Origin: Aldrovandia affinis
Lineage: Eukaryota > Chordata > Actinopteri > Notacanthiformes > Halosauridae
Reading direction: 5' to 3'
NCBI GenBank assembly: GCA_029706075.1
Contig: JAINUG010000033.1
Location: 1,674,001-1,738,000 of the forward strand
DNA length: 64,000 bases
Shown: in pieces, positions 23,367 to 35,641 of the stretch
Layout of the letters: the number at the start of each line of letters is the position of its first letter
Numbering within the stretch: the first letter of the stretch is position 1
The notes under the pieces: generated by a model
The model's input: only the letters and a program-made list of their open reading frames with translations
Told to the model about the DNA's origin: nothing
Database searches by the model: none
Made by a program: the position numbers and the translations under genes

Positions 23367-23786
23367 AATATTGTATATTGTAATCATGTATATAACTCCC
23401 ATATCTCATGTATCTACCTTATAGTGTATTTATAATCCACACCTGTAGCATAGTAGTATCAATAGTACTGTAATAATGGTAGTCTCATGTAAATATCTCA
23501 TGTATATGTATGTACAGTATATATGTATATATCTCATGCTCTCATGTGTATATTATGTACTACCTTATAGCACCTATACCTATTTATTCCACTTATCCAA
23601 CTCTGTATACCCTGCATAGTGTATATTAGAGTGTACTTACTATTGCACTTACTCTCTCCTGCACATACTGTATAGTTGTACATAACTGCTATTTGCACTT
23701 CTGGTTAGAGCCTCCTTAATTTCGTTGTTCTGTGTTTGCACTGGCAATGACAATAAAGTGAATCTAATCTAATCTAATCTAATCTT
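22918..23786 (+). mobile_element. 3' end of a CR1/L2/Rex1-group LINE
   Basis: 5'-truncated LINE. The coding part (about 22,918-23,366) spans the ORF2 C-terminus, followed by an AT-rich 3' UTR rich in 'atgtatat' and 'ctcatgta', the terminal phrase 'gcaatgacaataaagtgaat', and a tail of four 'ctaat' units ending about 23,786. Tail type and protein ending are close to the reverse-strand LINE at 16,166-18,672, so they are related families. 'tctttct' at both edges may be a short duplication. Confidence 0.85.
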
Positions 23787-23947
23787 TCTGAGCTAGGACA
23801 ATTGTATGTTCATCCCACTTAGGCCAATTTATCCATGTCCTTAAAACTAATCTATAGTGAGTCTGAAATTGTTCAAATGATTATTCTCAGAGAAATGGTG
23901 AGGGCCTCCTTTTACAAAAGTACTCGCACTTGTGGGACAACCAAAGT

Positions 23948-24191
23948 CAAAGAAAGGGGGCATGAAGCGGTGTAGTATAATGGTTAGCGAACTGGGCTTG
24001 TAACATAAAGGTTTGCATTGTTCAATTCTCATGTGGGCCACTGCTGTTGTACCCTTGAGCAGGGTAGTTAACATGAATTGCTTCAGTACAATATCCAGCT
24101 GAATAAATTGTATGTACATAACTATAAACTGTGTAAGTTGCTCTGGATAAGACTGTCTGCAAAATGCCTGTAATGAAACAAAGAAAAGGGG
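23948..24191 (+). repeat. Complete tRNA-headed SINE with 13-bp target duplication
   Basis: The SINE proper is 23,961-24,178. Its head has an A box (tgtagtataatgg, 23,971-23,983), an anticodon-arm-like 'actgggcttgtaac', and a decayed B box (ttgttcaattc, 24,018-24,028). The body carries 'tgttgtacccttgagcaggg' and 'gaattgcttcagta'. The 3' end has 'gtaagttgctctggataaga' and 'ctgtctgcaaaatg', a tail shared by many teleost SINEs and LINEs. The flanks caaagaaaggggg (23,948-23,960) and caaagaaaagggg (24,179-24,191) are near-identical duplications. Copies at 715-838 and 5,611-5,730 are decayed. It resembles the V-SINE/eel-type SINE group; exact family not certain. Confidence 0.88.
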
Positions 24192-27100
24192 AGAGAGGCA
24201 GAGAGGAAAAAACCGTCCTCTGCACTGTGGCCCCCTTTTTTTAGTGCCTCATTGGGAATCGGTAAGCAGGACATGGTGGAATTTGTGTGGATGAGGGGAA
24301 TTTCACACTGCTCTCTCCAACTGGATTAACGCTCTACAGCCCGCCAGATCAAGCCCAGTTCTCGGGAGCAGCAGGGGAGATTTAGCGATTCCTTGGCTCC
24401 CTGTTACGTACACGACTGGCTTTCACAATTGTGCTGTCTCCCACAATAAGCATGGTGCTCAATGACATACACGGTTTAGGGTTTAATTACCCCACACTCA
24501 CCGGTTATGGTGTAGTCAATCAGTTATGGTGCATTGACACTGTCCCACACATATTCACTTCAGAGTGATCTGAGTACAGCGGAGTGCCTGCAAACACTTT
24601 AGCTGTGACTACATTGACAATTATACCATGGCTTTGAGAACCTTTACTGATTTTTAAAAATGCTTGCTACATGTTTAAAACAATATCAAGGACACCATTG
24701 AATTAACAACACTATTTTAAGTAAATTAATTAGATTTCATCCTTCTGCCAGAGTATATAGTACCTCAGCAGGGTAAACAAGAAATGTTTGCTATGCAAGA
24801 ACAGAATGAAATCAGCACTGATAGTGACACTGTGCGGAGCTATCTGGCCAACATCAGCCAGAGCTTGGCTAGTAGACTGGCTATTTAGTTATGTTGCTTA
24901 CTTACTACAACACTGTAATGGCAGTTTTGGAGTGGAACCTAGCTAATATCTAGGTTATGATTTATTCATATTTGGAAACTTGCATCTATAAATTGTGCAA
25001 AAGTGAAAGAACTGTCCTATGTCACTTAGCTCCAAGGTATCACTCCATCTTTTCCTTTCCTCCAAATTTGGCAGTAGCTCTCTAGTGAACTCAGTTAAAA
25101 TGGAGCTCATCCATTTAAATCGATATATTAAAACATCCATAAATCCGCTAGCGGACTGCTGTAGTGTTGATTTTTAAAATGCAGGCAGATCAACAGCTGT
25201 ACAGACAGTCAGCCAATCAGCATTCAGAACCGTAAATATGCATTTTATAATAATAATTATAAAAACATAATTACAAATAATAAACAATAGACAAATACAT
25301 AAATATAAATACTAATACTTAATGACTGAATAAAATGTGTTACTCACAGTTAAGGACAATGCAATTAAAGTTAAATGGCAATGCCATCAGTTCTGTTGAG
25401 AGTTGTGCCCCATTTTCATTTACACATTTTGAATCAGGTACCACTTGGAGTTAAAATGCCAAGACCCAGCACCCAAGACGTTTTACAATAGATAGCACAG
25501 AGTAAATCATGCTAATTATGGGAAAATATAATCTGCCATTTCTTAACCATCCTTTCATTTATCTCGGAGTGCATAGCGCACACCTTAATTAAACTGTGAA
25601 GCTGAATGGTTTCCTAACAGTCCGTGCTGTTATCAAGCGCTCTTTGCTTTACTGCTTTCTAATCATTTCCACTTTTGAATAAATAAAACCTCGAGTGGCA
25701 TCGCTTAAACTCCACGCAGGATCAGGTGACAGGTAAAGCAAATGGGTATAGGAGTGGAGGATGAAGACTGAACACAAATGTAGTGCTTACATGTTGTAAT
25801 TCAAATAAAAATATACTGAGCAACAAGATTAGAACTTCATACATATCCTGGTTGTGGTATTAAACTGGTTTCATTCTGGTTTCACTACTACTTCAAGTCT
25901 GGACAGGGTAGTGAGATTAAACGGGGGACGGTCTCCTCCATTACAGATTTTGGATTTTGCTGACAGATGGAAGAAAGGCACCAACTACATTGAAGCACAT
26001 AATGTAAGCTTGAATAAAATGTATTTTTTATTTACTGCATTTTTAAAAAGTTAAATAGATCCAAATTAGTCCCACAGCCATGAGTACCAGGACAGCGTTT
26101 ATGGTTTGTTCAGTAAGAACTTCAGTGTGTGTCGTCTTTCTCTTCTTATTTTTTTTTAGAGATTATTTAGTCCTTACTACTATCAGTGAGCGAAAATAAA
26201 CTGTTGCTTTAGGTGCGAATATTAGTAGCTTTGTAGTGTCTGATTCTGCAAATGCTAATGAATACAATGCGTGAGGGTAGGACTTATAGGTAGGAGATAT
26301 GCCCCCTGTTAATGACTGTCACTAGTAGTGGTAGGAAAGGGCTACATGGGCTCCATTATGGTTTCAGCTTTCAGGTTGTTATTAATGACTGGTCTAAACA
26401 AAACAAAATACTTTGGTCGCAATAGCAAAGCAGTATGATGGGTTCAAACCACTGAGTCACTGATGATGTGTAATCGCTCCATCCTTTTTTGGGGTTCATG
26501 AACCATCAATCTCCCATAACTAATCACTACCTAGTAAGCTACTGGCAAGCGCTTTCAGAAAGCCAGCATTTTGAAAATTGGCGTTACAGTGGTCCACTAG
26601 CAGCAGGACCATTCGCCAACTATTTTGCCTTCTCTTAAAAGCTGATCCTCATTTCAACTGCCTATGCCACTATGTGTAGTGGGATGAAATTGCTCCTAAT
26701 TATTCACACAGAACCAGTCATAACCACATTTTCCTTTAGTTGTCAGATGTTTGTTGTAAGGCATGGTTGTTGAGAACAATGAGAGATTCTGCTCATTGTG
26801 AACTTTTATAAAACCCATCAAAAATAAAAATAAAAGAGTGCATAATCAAAGACAAATAACAGAAAGCAGGCATTTTAAGCACAGAATATAAGTTAAGTGA
26901 TTGATTTATAATGAAATGGGTGCATGCGCTCAGGTAAACCATGAAGGATTTGTGGTCGCAGTTAATAATCACTGACGTCAACCCAGACTCATGACATTCT
27001 CTTTTCTCTAGAAGTCGGGACTCTAATGAATGACTCAAATGACTGAATTAAATCAGATACTTTCATTGGCATTACATTCTTACATTTTGCAGCCAATTTC

Positions 27101-27604
27101 CTCCAGCTGCACACATTGCACAATAGCAGAGAGATTCAAGATACAACATATATAATAGAAAGAACCGTATGTTATGGGTTAACACGAGCAGAGCCATGAC
27201 ATTTTCAGGCCTTTGGTGATTTTAAAATTAAAATAACTTTGCCGTTGGGAAAGTCACATCACCCCCAAGTCCCTGACACTTCCTAAATATGCTTTTTCAA
27301 CACACTTGCATTGCTTGAATTTAAATATAACAAACGGAACGAGTGTTGTAATTCAATACTACTCTAATAGCCACAACATATTTTGGACGTTGATGCCTCT
27401 CTAACACAAATAGGATCAAAATAGAACATTGAAACTCACGTATCCCACTTATTGTGTTATGCGTCACAGAACCATTAGTCTAATTGGTTAGAATGGGTAC
27501 GGGGAGGAAACAATGCAATATGATTGTGTAATTAATCATTATAAATGTAAATAAAACTAACGTGGGGATAATTGAAGTACAATTTCTAAGCAGATTTGGA
27601 ACTA
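24192..27604. other. Unassigned, mostly unique-looking DNA
   Basis: No gene and no transposon ends recognised over 3.4 kb, an unusually repeat-poor stretch for this window. Segments 24,280-24,500 and 25,440-25,780 have balanced composition and short homeodomain-like cores (ctaattatg, cttaattaaac, ctaatcatt). They could be conserved non-coding elements; alignment is needed to say. Confidence 0.4.
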
Positions 27605-27945
27605 ACATTTGCTCAAATTTCCAGGCCGGGGGCCTTTCTGTGCGGAGTTTGCATGTTCTCCCCGTGTCCGCGTGGGTTTCCTCCGGGTACTCCGATTTCT
27701 TCCCACAGTCCAAAGACATGCACGTTAGGCTAATTGGAGAGTCTAAATTGCCCGTAGGTATGAGTGTGTGAGTGAATGGTGTGTGTGCCCTGCGATGGAT
27801 TGGCGACCTGTCCAGGGTGTATTCCTGCCTCTCGCCCGGAACGCATGCTGGGATAGGCTCCAGCCCCCCCCCCCGCGACCCTGATCAGGAATAACCGGCT
27901 TAGACAATGGATGGATGGATGGATGGATGGACATTTGCTCAAATT
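27605..27945 (+). repeat. 5'-truncated SINE with RTE-type tail (copy 2)
   Basis: The element (27,620-27,930) begins inside the SINE just after the B box, at 'ccaggccgggggcc', and runs through the same body as copy 1 to 'cgcgaccctgatcaggaata' and a tail of six ATGG units. The 15-bp duplication acatttgctcaaatt is exact at 27,605-27,619 and 27,931-27,945. It therefore inserted in this truncated form and has no Pol III promoter. Minus-strand open frames over it are consensus read-through. Confidence 0.93.
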
Positions 27946-29393
27946 AAAGCACTCTCTCTCAAGTGGGGAAAAACCCAACTACCAACAATTTCATGAATTA
28001 TGAATGCCTGCTTCAAGTGGTGTACATGGATTTGTCCTATGGATGGTCACAACAGAGCTACACTCAAGAACATTAAACATGATAGCTAAGCCATTTGCTT
28101 GCAAGATCGTCATGTGTTACTAGGTAGAACATGCTTACTTTAAATACCATATTAACATGATGTGTAATGCACATTGCTTTGAATATTAAAGACTGAGTAG
28201 TATGTTAAATATACATAATGACAAGTGTTCAATGTAATGAACATTAAGGCTAAGATTGCATGTTGAATCGATGCCAATTATTACTTATGACAAGCAATTC
28301 AGGATTCCATTGGCCCAGATGCATGCATCATTGGTCACTTTCTTCCGGTGGACTCCCAATTTGAGTAGAGCAATTAGTGATGCTGAAATTTCATTGGCTG
28401 CCTACCAAAATATCATGTGATATGAGAGAGATAGAGAGGGGGAGAGAGAGCACTTTAGAAAAGCCAAGGGGCATGATGGAATGTGACACTTAACAACAAT
28501 CATATAGTGTCTGGCAGATAACATTGAAGCATTTGATGTAAAAACAACACAGATGCATATTTCCATACATTTACTCACAGAACATATTTGTGTTTACCTC
28601 TGTTTCCCAATGAAAACTTAGGACCGTGGTTTGACCATCAGACCCTGGAGCATAGCCCTTTGGCCCCACTTCTCTCCTCCCACCCATGTGCACAGTATTA
28701 TTCACATCTGAATTGCTTATCACTGGAATATTGTGTCAAGGATCAGCTAAATGTCCCTCCTGCAGACAACGGCTGTGGTCGTCATTGCTTTCATTTTATT
28801 TTATTTTATTCTGCAGGACATGTCAACATTCCATTTTTTCCCTTCTTTTGGTTCAGGCGATCTTGTTTACAATTGTGGATGAAGAATAAAAAACAATAGC
28901 GTACTTGTATTCTAAGACAGACAGAGAGATGAATGCAAATAGATGGATATGTTGTGGAGACCAGATGCTGACAGCTAGAGCAATTAAAGCCAGGGGCCTT
29001 TTATGCTGCATGTCAGCAGTTCCATGCGTAAAAACTGGCACATGTATTGTTTTTGCCTCAGAGCATGTATGAGCTCCCATCTTTCAAAAATGACCCTTTG
29101 TTACCATCCGTAGCTAGCTTTGGTGAGCATAAACTGGTCAACTTGGAAACACAGTAAAAAAAACCCCATCTAATTCTGTTTTTCACTGCCTGAAATGAAT
29201 GGCTTTTTGAATTATTTATTGTCAAACAGGGACCTATTATTCAAAAATCATATCATATTCCCATGGAGAACTACACTCTGTGGAGGCAGCATACGTATGC
29301 TTTGTAAAGTCATGCAGGTTATTTAAAAGTCAGGTAAATATAATGTTACTTTTTTCTAGACATCTGACAAAAAATTAAAATATGGCAAAAAAC
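27946..29393. other. Unassigned DNA
   Basis: No gene recognised. The 103-codon plus frame at 28,588-28,899 has no domain or splice context. A short GA-rich run lies at 28,424-28,450. Confidence 0.4.
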
Positions 29394-29396
29394 TGA

Positions 29397-30726
29397 GGGC
29401 CAGATTTCCTAAAGATTTGCTTTTAGAATGCAAAAGCAGTCGTTACAAGGTCGCAAGACCTGTCAGATTTACTAAGCGGTTGCAAGGGGTAAAATCACTT
29501 TTAGGATTTAAGTGGTTAAGTCACATTGAAATGTTCCATATATACATTTGCTATACGTGTTATATGTGTTTTTTACGTGAACGCATTAAAACAGGGTGGA
29601 GATTATGCAAATTAGGTTGATTAAGTATTCTGTATGATTTACTAAAGCATGCCTTAGTTGCGACTCTCTTTGCGTAAGAATTTTAAGAACTTGAAACCAG
29701 GCAAGTATTTTATGAGCGCTGATATCGCCTACGTATTTCACAATTCCTATTTTGTATTGCACTTTACAAGGTGCTAGTAGCTGTCCCAGCAATGCATATC
29801 AAATAATCATAAATGTTGTTGCAAAGTACCCCGGTTCATGTCATGACAGCTTTATATTCAGGAATACCTCTTATATACTCAACTATACTTTTAAGTATTA
29901 ATTAGGAATTTTTCTGAGGCACAGAGGTTCAACACAACATACAGTGCGTGCGCAGAATGTGTAACCACAAGCCCGTAGGGACAAACTTAATGCCAATACA
30001 AATACATAACACCTGTATCCACAGACAGCCAAGTCAGATCATTTTAAATATATATTCTATATATCATACATGGTATTTACTAGAACTTGAAATAAAAATT
30101 ATATGAAAGGACGCAGGATTTCTATTGACAGTTCTGAATTTGAACAATTATCTTATTGTGCATATGCCGTCAAGAGGGTATAAAATGAATACAGTTTTAT
30201 ACTCTGTGGCCTTCTCCCATCACAAGTTTACTCGTTTCTATTCTTTATTCTTTATTATTATTATTATATTCTTTCCTTGGTTGGACCACCGCCGGTGTTT
30301 TTTCCCCGCATTATGTTGTAGGAAGTTTTTCTTTTGGGCACCGCCTAACATCATGTCATACTTTCTTGACATCATGTACTGATACTTTTGTTATGTCTAA
30401 TGAATTATATCTTTTTGTGATGTCACTTTTTTGTCATTGACCATTACGACCATTTCCTGATCTGCATATTTAAGCTTTTCTCATGGTTCCCTCGCTGCTC
30501 CGTATCCATTTCTCGGCGCTTTGTGATCTAGACATGTAAGCATGCCATATTGTTTCGGACCCTTTTATGGGTGCATAAAAAGTGAGGGCGTTTCATTTCT
30601 TTCATTGTATAATTAGAACCAGTCTTAGTAAATTGATCATTAATGTGTCACTATTTGGCACCACAAAATAACCGCAACAAAATAGCGATCACCTTTGCGC
30701 TGAAACTATCATAGTAAATCTGACCC
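29397..30726 (+). mobile_element. PIF/Harbinger-type DNA transposon, copy A
   Basis: The ends are inverted repeats: gggccagatttcctaa at 29,397 and its partner 'agtaaatctgaccc' ending at 30,726. The flanking triplet TGA occurs on both sides (29,394-29,396 and 30,727-30,729), matching the 3-bp duplication of this superfamily in length. Inside each end, 'gcaa', 'tcgc' and 'gtaaatct' words recur as subterminal repeats. A transposase remnant lies at about 29,785-29,890. Copy B at 34,368-35,638 is the same family, inverted. The element is decayed. Confidence 0.78.
29785..29890 (+). pseudogene. HARBI1-like: HARBI1-like transposase fragment
   Basis: One short frame reads NAYQIIINVVAKYPGSCHDS then FIFRNTS. 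This is the HARBI1/Harbinger nuclease motif, usually '(I)TNVVA..PGS.HD..I.R.S', whose aspartate belongs to the DDE catalytic triad. Stops follow within about 40 bp and upstream sequence is not readable as protein. Too short to function; it identifies the superfamily. Confidence 0.75.
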
Positions 30727-30729
30727 TGA

Positions 30730-33129
30730 GTACCTCATATTTTCCATACAGCAGTATGCTACATTACTGAGGTAGTAAAGAAAAATATATATTTTGCTCA
30801 TTACAGTGTCTCATAAATTCCAACAAATACCAAAACAAATACCCTGTATTATTCAGAATAGTTTGGATATGAAGAATCCCCTGGCTCTATGTGATTTCTG
30901 TCTCTGCTCTGTTTGAATCCACATTTTTAATTGCTGCTATGTTGTTCACCCTAATTTGCTCTCAATAAAGAGTCTTCCAGTTGGCATTATTCAGTGCTAA
31001 ACGTACTGGCGTACTAAAGTGACTCAGTCTTCACTGATTGTGTATTGAACTGTCATAGCATGCAAAGGTGTAATGTAACAATGTTGCAATTAATTTCACA
31101 TATGAAAATGTAATGGTGGATAATGGATTCCAATGCTAGGTAATGGAGAATCCTGTACATTGCCATTGCACCAGACACAGTTGCATGCTTCTGTAATGTG
31201 GCACACTGAATATTTCTGTATTGTCACATGAAGACATTCAGTTGGGATCAAAGGTAGCCAGCCCCTAATTATGTTGAAGGGATTCATCATGGTCAAACAG
31301 AGCAGGTGTTGATTTTAAATTGCGTGGGGATTCATTTTATAATGCAATATGTGTTCTGATCCTGAAATGTAACCCTGCAGAATTTATTCATTTAATCGGG
31401 ATGAAAACAAGAATGAATGAATATACACAAAGAAGTAGTATCCACTGATTACCATACTCTGCATGAGTACTATAACTATTCTTTTATCACTAATCATTTT
31501 TGAAAAATGTTATATGTTGAATTTCTTGCTTATAGAATGTAATATTATTGTATGTGTTCAGTATGTTTGACTCAAGTGTTTTTTAAATAGCGGCTCTTTG
31601 GCCATTCAATCAAGGGTGACTCAAGAAGCCATGAGTTTGAAATCTGTGGTAAATGGGAGCTTTGGTAGTTTTGTCCCCTAAAAAGGTAACAATTACCTTT
31701 CTAGGTGAGTGGTTGATCTGTATTGTAATGTGCTAATGAAATATGGGAGAATAGATTTCCATTTCCTAGAGTCACTGTCTCATTCTACTTGTATGATGCC
31801 CAAAAAACGATTGCAAGGGTTTCATGGATTCATATAAAACACTGCTGAGTGCTATAGTTTTGTTTTTTTTGTATTACTATCTATTTTCAGATGAAATTAT
31901 AAATATTATCATCCTTACGTTTCACATTTATCAGTTACCGTAACTCTTTTTGTCGACCTTTCTGCTTATACTTTTTATACTGGTAAAGGAATACAGAATT
32001 AATCTGGTGGGTATGCGTTTCTTAGTCTTCCATAGGTCTTCCAGTTCCCTCTGGTTCATTACATGTGATTGGTTCCCTTCACTGGTCATGCGTTGCTGCT
32101 CATGTTCGCTATAATAGCTGTGTTCTTGCTCACCGCTCTTCTTTTATCCTCGTCTATGATGCTCTCCCTCTTGTCTCCTGAAATTATCTTCTACCAGCAG
32201 ACCATATGTTCACCCTCCCACCCGTAAATGGGTATATTTCTCTTCTCTCATGTCCCGGTAGAGGGACACACAGCCTGCCAACAAACCACCTTTTTGTTGT
32301 TTTCCAAGGACACCTCTTTGAAAAATACTGCTTTTCTTGTGCTTTCTCTCTAAGACTTATTCTGTTCAAGCCTCATTTAATCCGTTCATTGGAGTTGACT
32401 CCTCGATCACTTTAATAACTCATGAAAAGTTTAACTCTAACAACCCATGACCCCCCTAGGATTCCATAGCTTATTTTTAATCAGAACTGTTCAAAGCTGC
32501 TTCCTTGTCAGTTTGATCAAAAGATAAAGTGTTACAGATGAGTTTTTACTCTATTGTAATGCAATATTTTCCTTAAGATTTTTTTTTGAAATTGCTTTAT
32601 GATGATGATTGCCTGCTCACTCTTACTGTTATTAGCTGTGTTTTTAGAAGGGGTGCACCGATAGAGGATTTCAAGGCAAATTCTGAGTATCTATCGATGC
32701 CAATGCAAATTCCTATTTATTGGGATTTATTTTGTACGTTAAAAGTGTACAGTCACACAGATCACATATATGCAAATCTAATGTTAGTCTTGTACATGAG
32801 GTACAGCCATGTAATAAATCAATTGTAATATAATTCTATTATTATATTACAACTATATTTACCCTGTTTAGAGCATGACTAATGTCTTTTGGACACTACT
32901 GAGTGATGGAAATATATATATATTTATTCTTTTTATTATTTTTTTCTCTGTGTGTTCATCACATTATATCTCCTTTTCAAGTTAAATTATTTTCAAGTTT
33001 ATTTTCAATAAAATCTCTAAAATGGCAAAAAATATATGTCTATGTCCATATTGGGCCTATCTGGATGTCAAGCTGTTTGGTTCACTCCTACATTTTATTC
33101 TCCAAATTTCAAATGCCCAATCACAACCA
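30730..33129. other. Unassigned AT-rich DNA
   Basis: No gene recognised. Bases 32,648-32,670 ('aggggtgcaccgatagagga') look like a hAT-type terminus, but no partner end was found. Short open frames show no domains. Confidence 0.4.
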
Positions 33130-33400
33130 TAATCCTGTGTCAATGCTGTCACACTGTCCATCAAGTACGGATGGTGCATCTTTGCATGTACAGCCTCTGA
33201 AATATATTCAGTTAGCCACCGCTTCTTTTCACTATGTGGTCCACCAGGGGAGCTCCACAGTCATTGCTCCAGACACTGAACATCTTGCACAGCTAGTGCA
33301 GGCACACGGCAGGCACGCAATTAACCAGAGGAATTACTATCAGTGAGGTTTTGATTCTGGATTGTGGGGCACAGCACTGCAGCAAGAAACAGTCTTTTGG
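33130..33400 (-). repeat. Dispersed repeat family X, copy 3
   Basis: On the minus strand it reads 'gctcccctggtggaccacat' then 'agtgaaaagaagcggtggct', matching the cores at 4,130 and 19,374. Upstream it has 'taattcctctggttaa' and 'tgcctgcactagctgtgc', as in the other copies. The 147-codon plus frame at 32,903-33,346 runs into this repeat and is not taken as a gene. Confidence 0.5.
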
Positions 33401-33832
33401 CCAAATCGAGAACCTCCTAATTAGATTTGTTTGGTCATGCTACTCAGATATCACTATGACAAATGTGTAAAATATGTACATCTTTGTACTACTTCTCTGT
33501 CTTCTTTGAGTTGAAAGCAATTTTAAAGAACAAAAGTTGTTATTTTAAGGAAGGCAATGCGTCTGTTAAATGGGTTTTCTATTCAAATAGAAGATAATAT
33601 GGTTTGACATAAAACAAAGAGAGAGACTGATCAGTTTTACACTACCATAGAAAAAGGTTAACTAAATGTAATTAATTTAGTTAGTTAAATTAGTATTTTT
33701 ACTCAGGTACAGGATGACTGTGATGCTATGCATAGCATCATATCGCATCATTCACTAGACAAACTAATTCACTCTTAGTGGTGCCATAAGCCACCGATAA
33801 GCTACCTAGCCACTTGGTTAGCTGGCTTCCTA

Positions 33833-34216
33833 TAAAGGAAATCATCCATCCATCCATCCATTATCTAAGCCGCTTATTCCTGGTCAGGGTCACGGGGGGC
33901 TGGAGCCTATCCCAGCATGCGTTCCGGGCGAGAGGCAGGAATACACCCTGGACAGGTCGCCAATCCATCGCAGGGCACACACACCATTCACTCACACACT
34001 CATACCTACGGGCAATTTAGACTCTCCAATTAGCCTAACGTGCATGTCTTTGGACTGTGGGAAGAAACCGGAGTACCCGGAGGAAACCCACGCGGACACG
34101 AGGAGAACATGCAAACTCCGCACAGAAAGGCCCCCGGCCTGGATTCGAACCCGAGACCTTCTTGCTGTGAGGCGACAGCGCTATCCACTGCACCACTGAG
34201 CCTTAAAGGAAATCAT
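33833..34216 (-). repeat. Full-length tRNA-derived SINE with RTE-type tail (copy 3)
   Basis: Minus-strand element (33,846-34,203). The B box is the complement of 34,141-34,151 (ggttcgaatcc) and the A-box region the complement of about 34,181-34,195 (tggtgcagtggatag). The 3' end 'gcttagataatgg' and an ATGG tail lie at the left. The 13-bp duplication taaaggaaatcat is exact at 33,833-33,845 and 34,204-34,216. It lies between the two Harbinger copies, 152 bp left of copy B. The frames over it (33,814-34,020 and 34,040-34,330) are read-through. Confidence 0.93.
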
Positions 34217-34367
34217 AATTTCCTAAATTGTTTTGGAAATGTTTTTTCCAACAAAAAAGCATTCTTTGCATGTGCAATAACGGACTTCTATAGACTGAGA
34301 ATTATCATTACTATCAATATGTCCAAATAAACCAAAAAAATTCTAGCTTACTGTTAAGTCTGCCTCT

Positions 34368-35638
34368 GGGCCAGATTTACTAAGATAGTGGCAATGCAAA
34401 GACGTTCGCAATTCTGTTGTGTTTATTTTGCTGTCGCAAATAGCCACACATTAATGACCAATTTATTAAGACTAGTTCTAATTACACAATCCAAAAAAAC
34501 TTGCGGTAGGATTTGTTGTAGGATACACCCATACAAAGGGTCAGAAACAATATGGGACGCTTACATTTCCAGATCACAAAGCACCAAGAAATGGATATGG
34601 AGCAGTGAGGGTACCATGAGAAAAAACGTAAATATGCAGATCAGGAAATTGAGGTAAAATGAGGTACAGTCACAAAAAAGTTACATCACAAAAAGAAAAT
34701 TCATTAGGCTTAACAAAATGAACAGTAAATTATGTAAAAAAAAAAAAAAACAACCAATGATGTAAAGAAAATATGACATGATGTTAGGCGGCGTCCGAAA
34801 GAAAAAACTTTCCTACAACATAATGGGGGGAAAAAGACACCGGCGTTGGTCCAACCAAGGAAAGAATATTCGAATCATAATAAAGAATAAAAACAATTAA
34901 ACTTTTTTGGGAGAAGGCCACAGAGCATCTGTAAGTAAAACTGTATTCACGATTCATTCTATACCCTCCTGACCGTATATGCAATAAGATAATTGCTCAA
35001 ATTCAGAACTGTGTTTTTATGCTGACTACTAGCTGATGATAAGTCAATAGAAATCCTGTGTCCTTTCATATAATTTGTATTTCAAGTTCTAGTAAATACT
35101 ATGTATGTTATATTTAAAATGATCTGACTTAGCTGTCTGTAGATACAGGTATTCCTGAAAATAAAGCTGTCATGACATGAACCAGGGTAATTTGGAACAA
35201 CATCTATGATTATTTGTTTTGCATTGCTGGGACAGCAATTAGCACCTTGTAAAGTGCAATACAAAACGGGAATTGTGAAATACCCAGGCGATATCAGTGC
35301 TCATAAAATACCACCCGGTTTCAAGAGTTCTTAAAATTCTCACGCAGAGTCACAGTCAAGGCATGCTTTCGTAAATCAGACGGAAAACTTAATCGACCTA
35401 ATTTACAATCTCCACCCTGTTTTAGCACCTTCACCCCATATATACAGTACATATGCAAGAACAGATTTAACTATTCATCTGAAGGAAAGCTGCAAGGTCA
35501 TGTAACCCCTGCAAATTACATCGTAATAGCAATTTTACCCCTTGCGACCACTTAGTAAATTTGCCGTAGATATTGCGACCTTGTAGTGACTGCTTTTGTG
35601 TTACAAAAGGAGTTGCGATCCTATAGTAAATCTGGCCC
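34368..35638 (-). mobile_element. PIF/Harbinger-type DNA transposon, copy B (inverted)
   Basis: The ends gggccagatttactaaga (34,368) and 'atagtaaatctggccc' (to 35,638) are good inverted repeats and better preserved than in copy A. The interior is the reverse complement of copy A: 'ggcggcgtccgaaagaaaaa' and 'ccggcgttggtccaaccaag' here match the complements at 30,336 and 30,275. The flanking triplets tct and tca do not match exactly. A transposase fragment lies on the minus strand at 35,082-35,264. Confidence 0.8.
35082..35264 (-). pseudogene. HARBI1-like: HARBI1-like transposase fragment
   Basis: The 60-codon frame contains NAKQIIIDVVPNYPGSCHDS then FIFRNTCIYRQLS, the conserved HARBI1-type PGS-x-HD nuclease motif. 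Copy A encodes the same motif at about 29,830-29,870. The frame starts at an internal methionine and closes soon after the motif, so only a small part of the roughly 350-residue family protein remains. Confidence 0.78.
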
Positions 35639-35641
35639 TCA

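Noticed and set aside
23961-24035. tRNA-like sequence with anticodon-arm-like 'ggcttgtaac'
   Set aside because: It is a SINE head with a decayed B box and target duplications, not a functional tRNA.
32648-32670. hAT-like terminus 'aggggtgcaccgatagagga'
   Set aside because: No matching inverted end or 8-bp duplication was found within a few kilobases, so it was not called as an element.
32903-33346. 147-codon plus frame, the longest not clearly from a transposon
   Set aside because: Its first part is AT-rich low-complexity sequence and its last part lies antisense to repeat family X.
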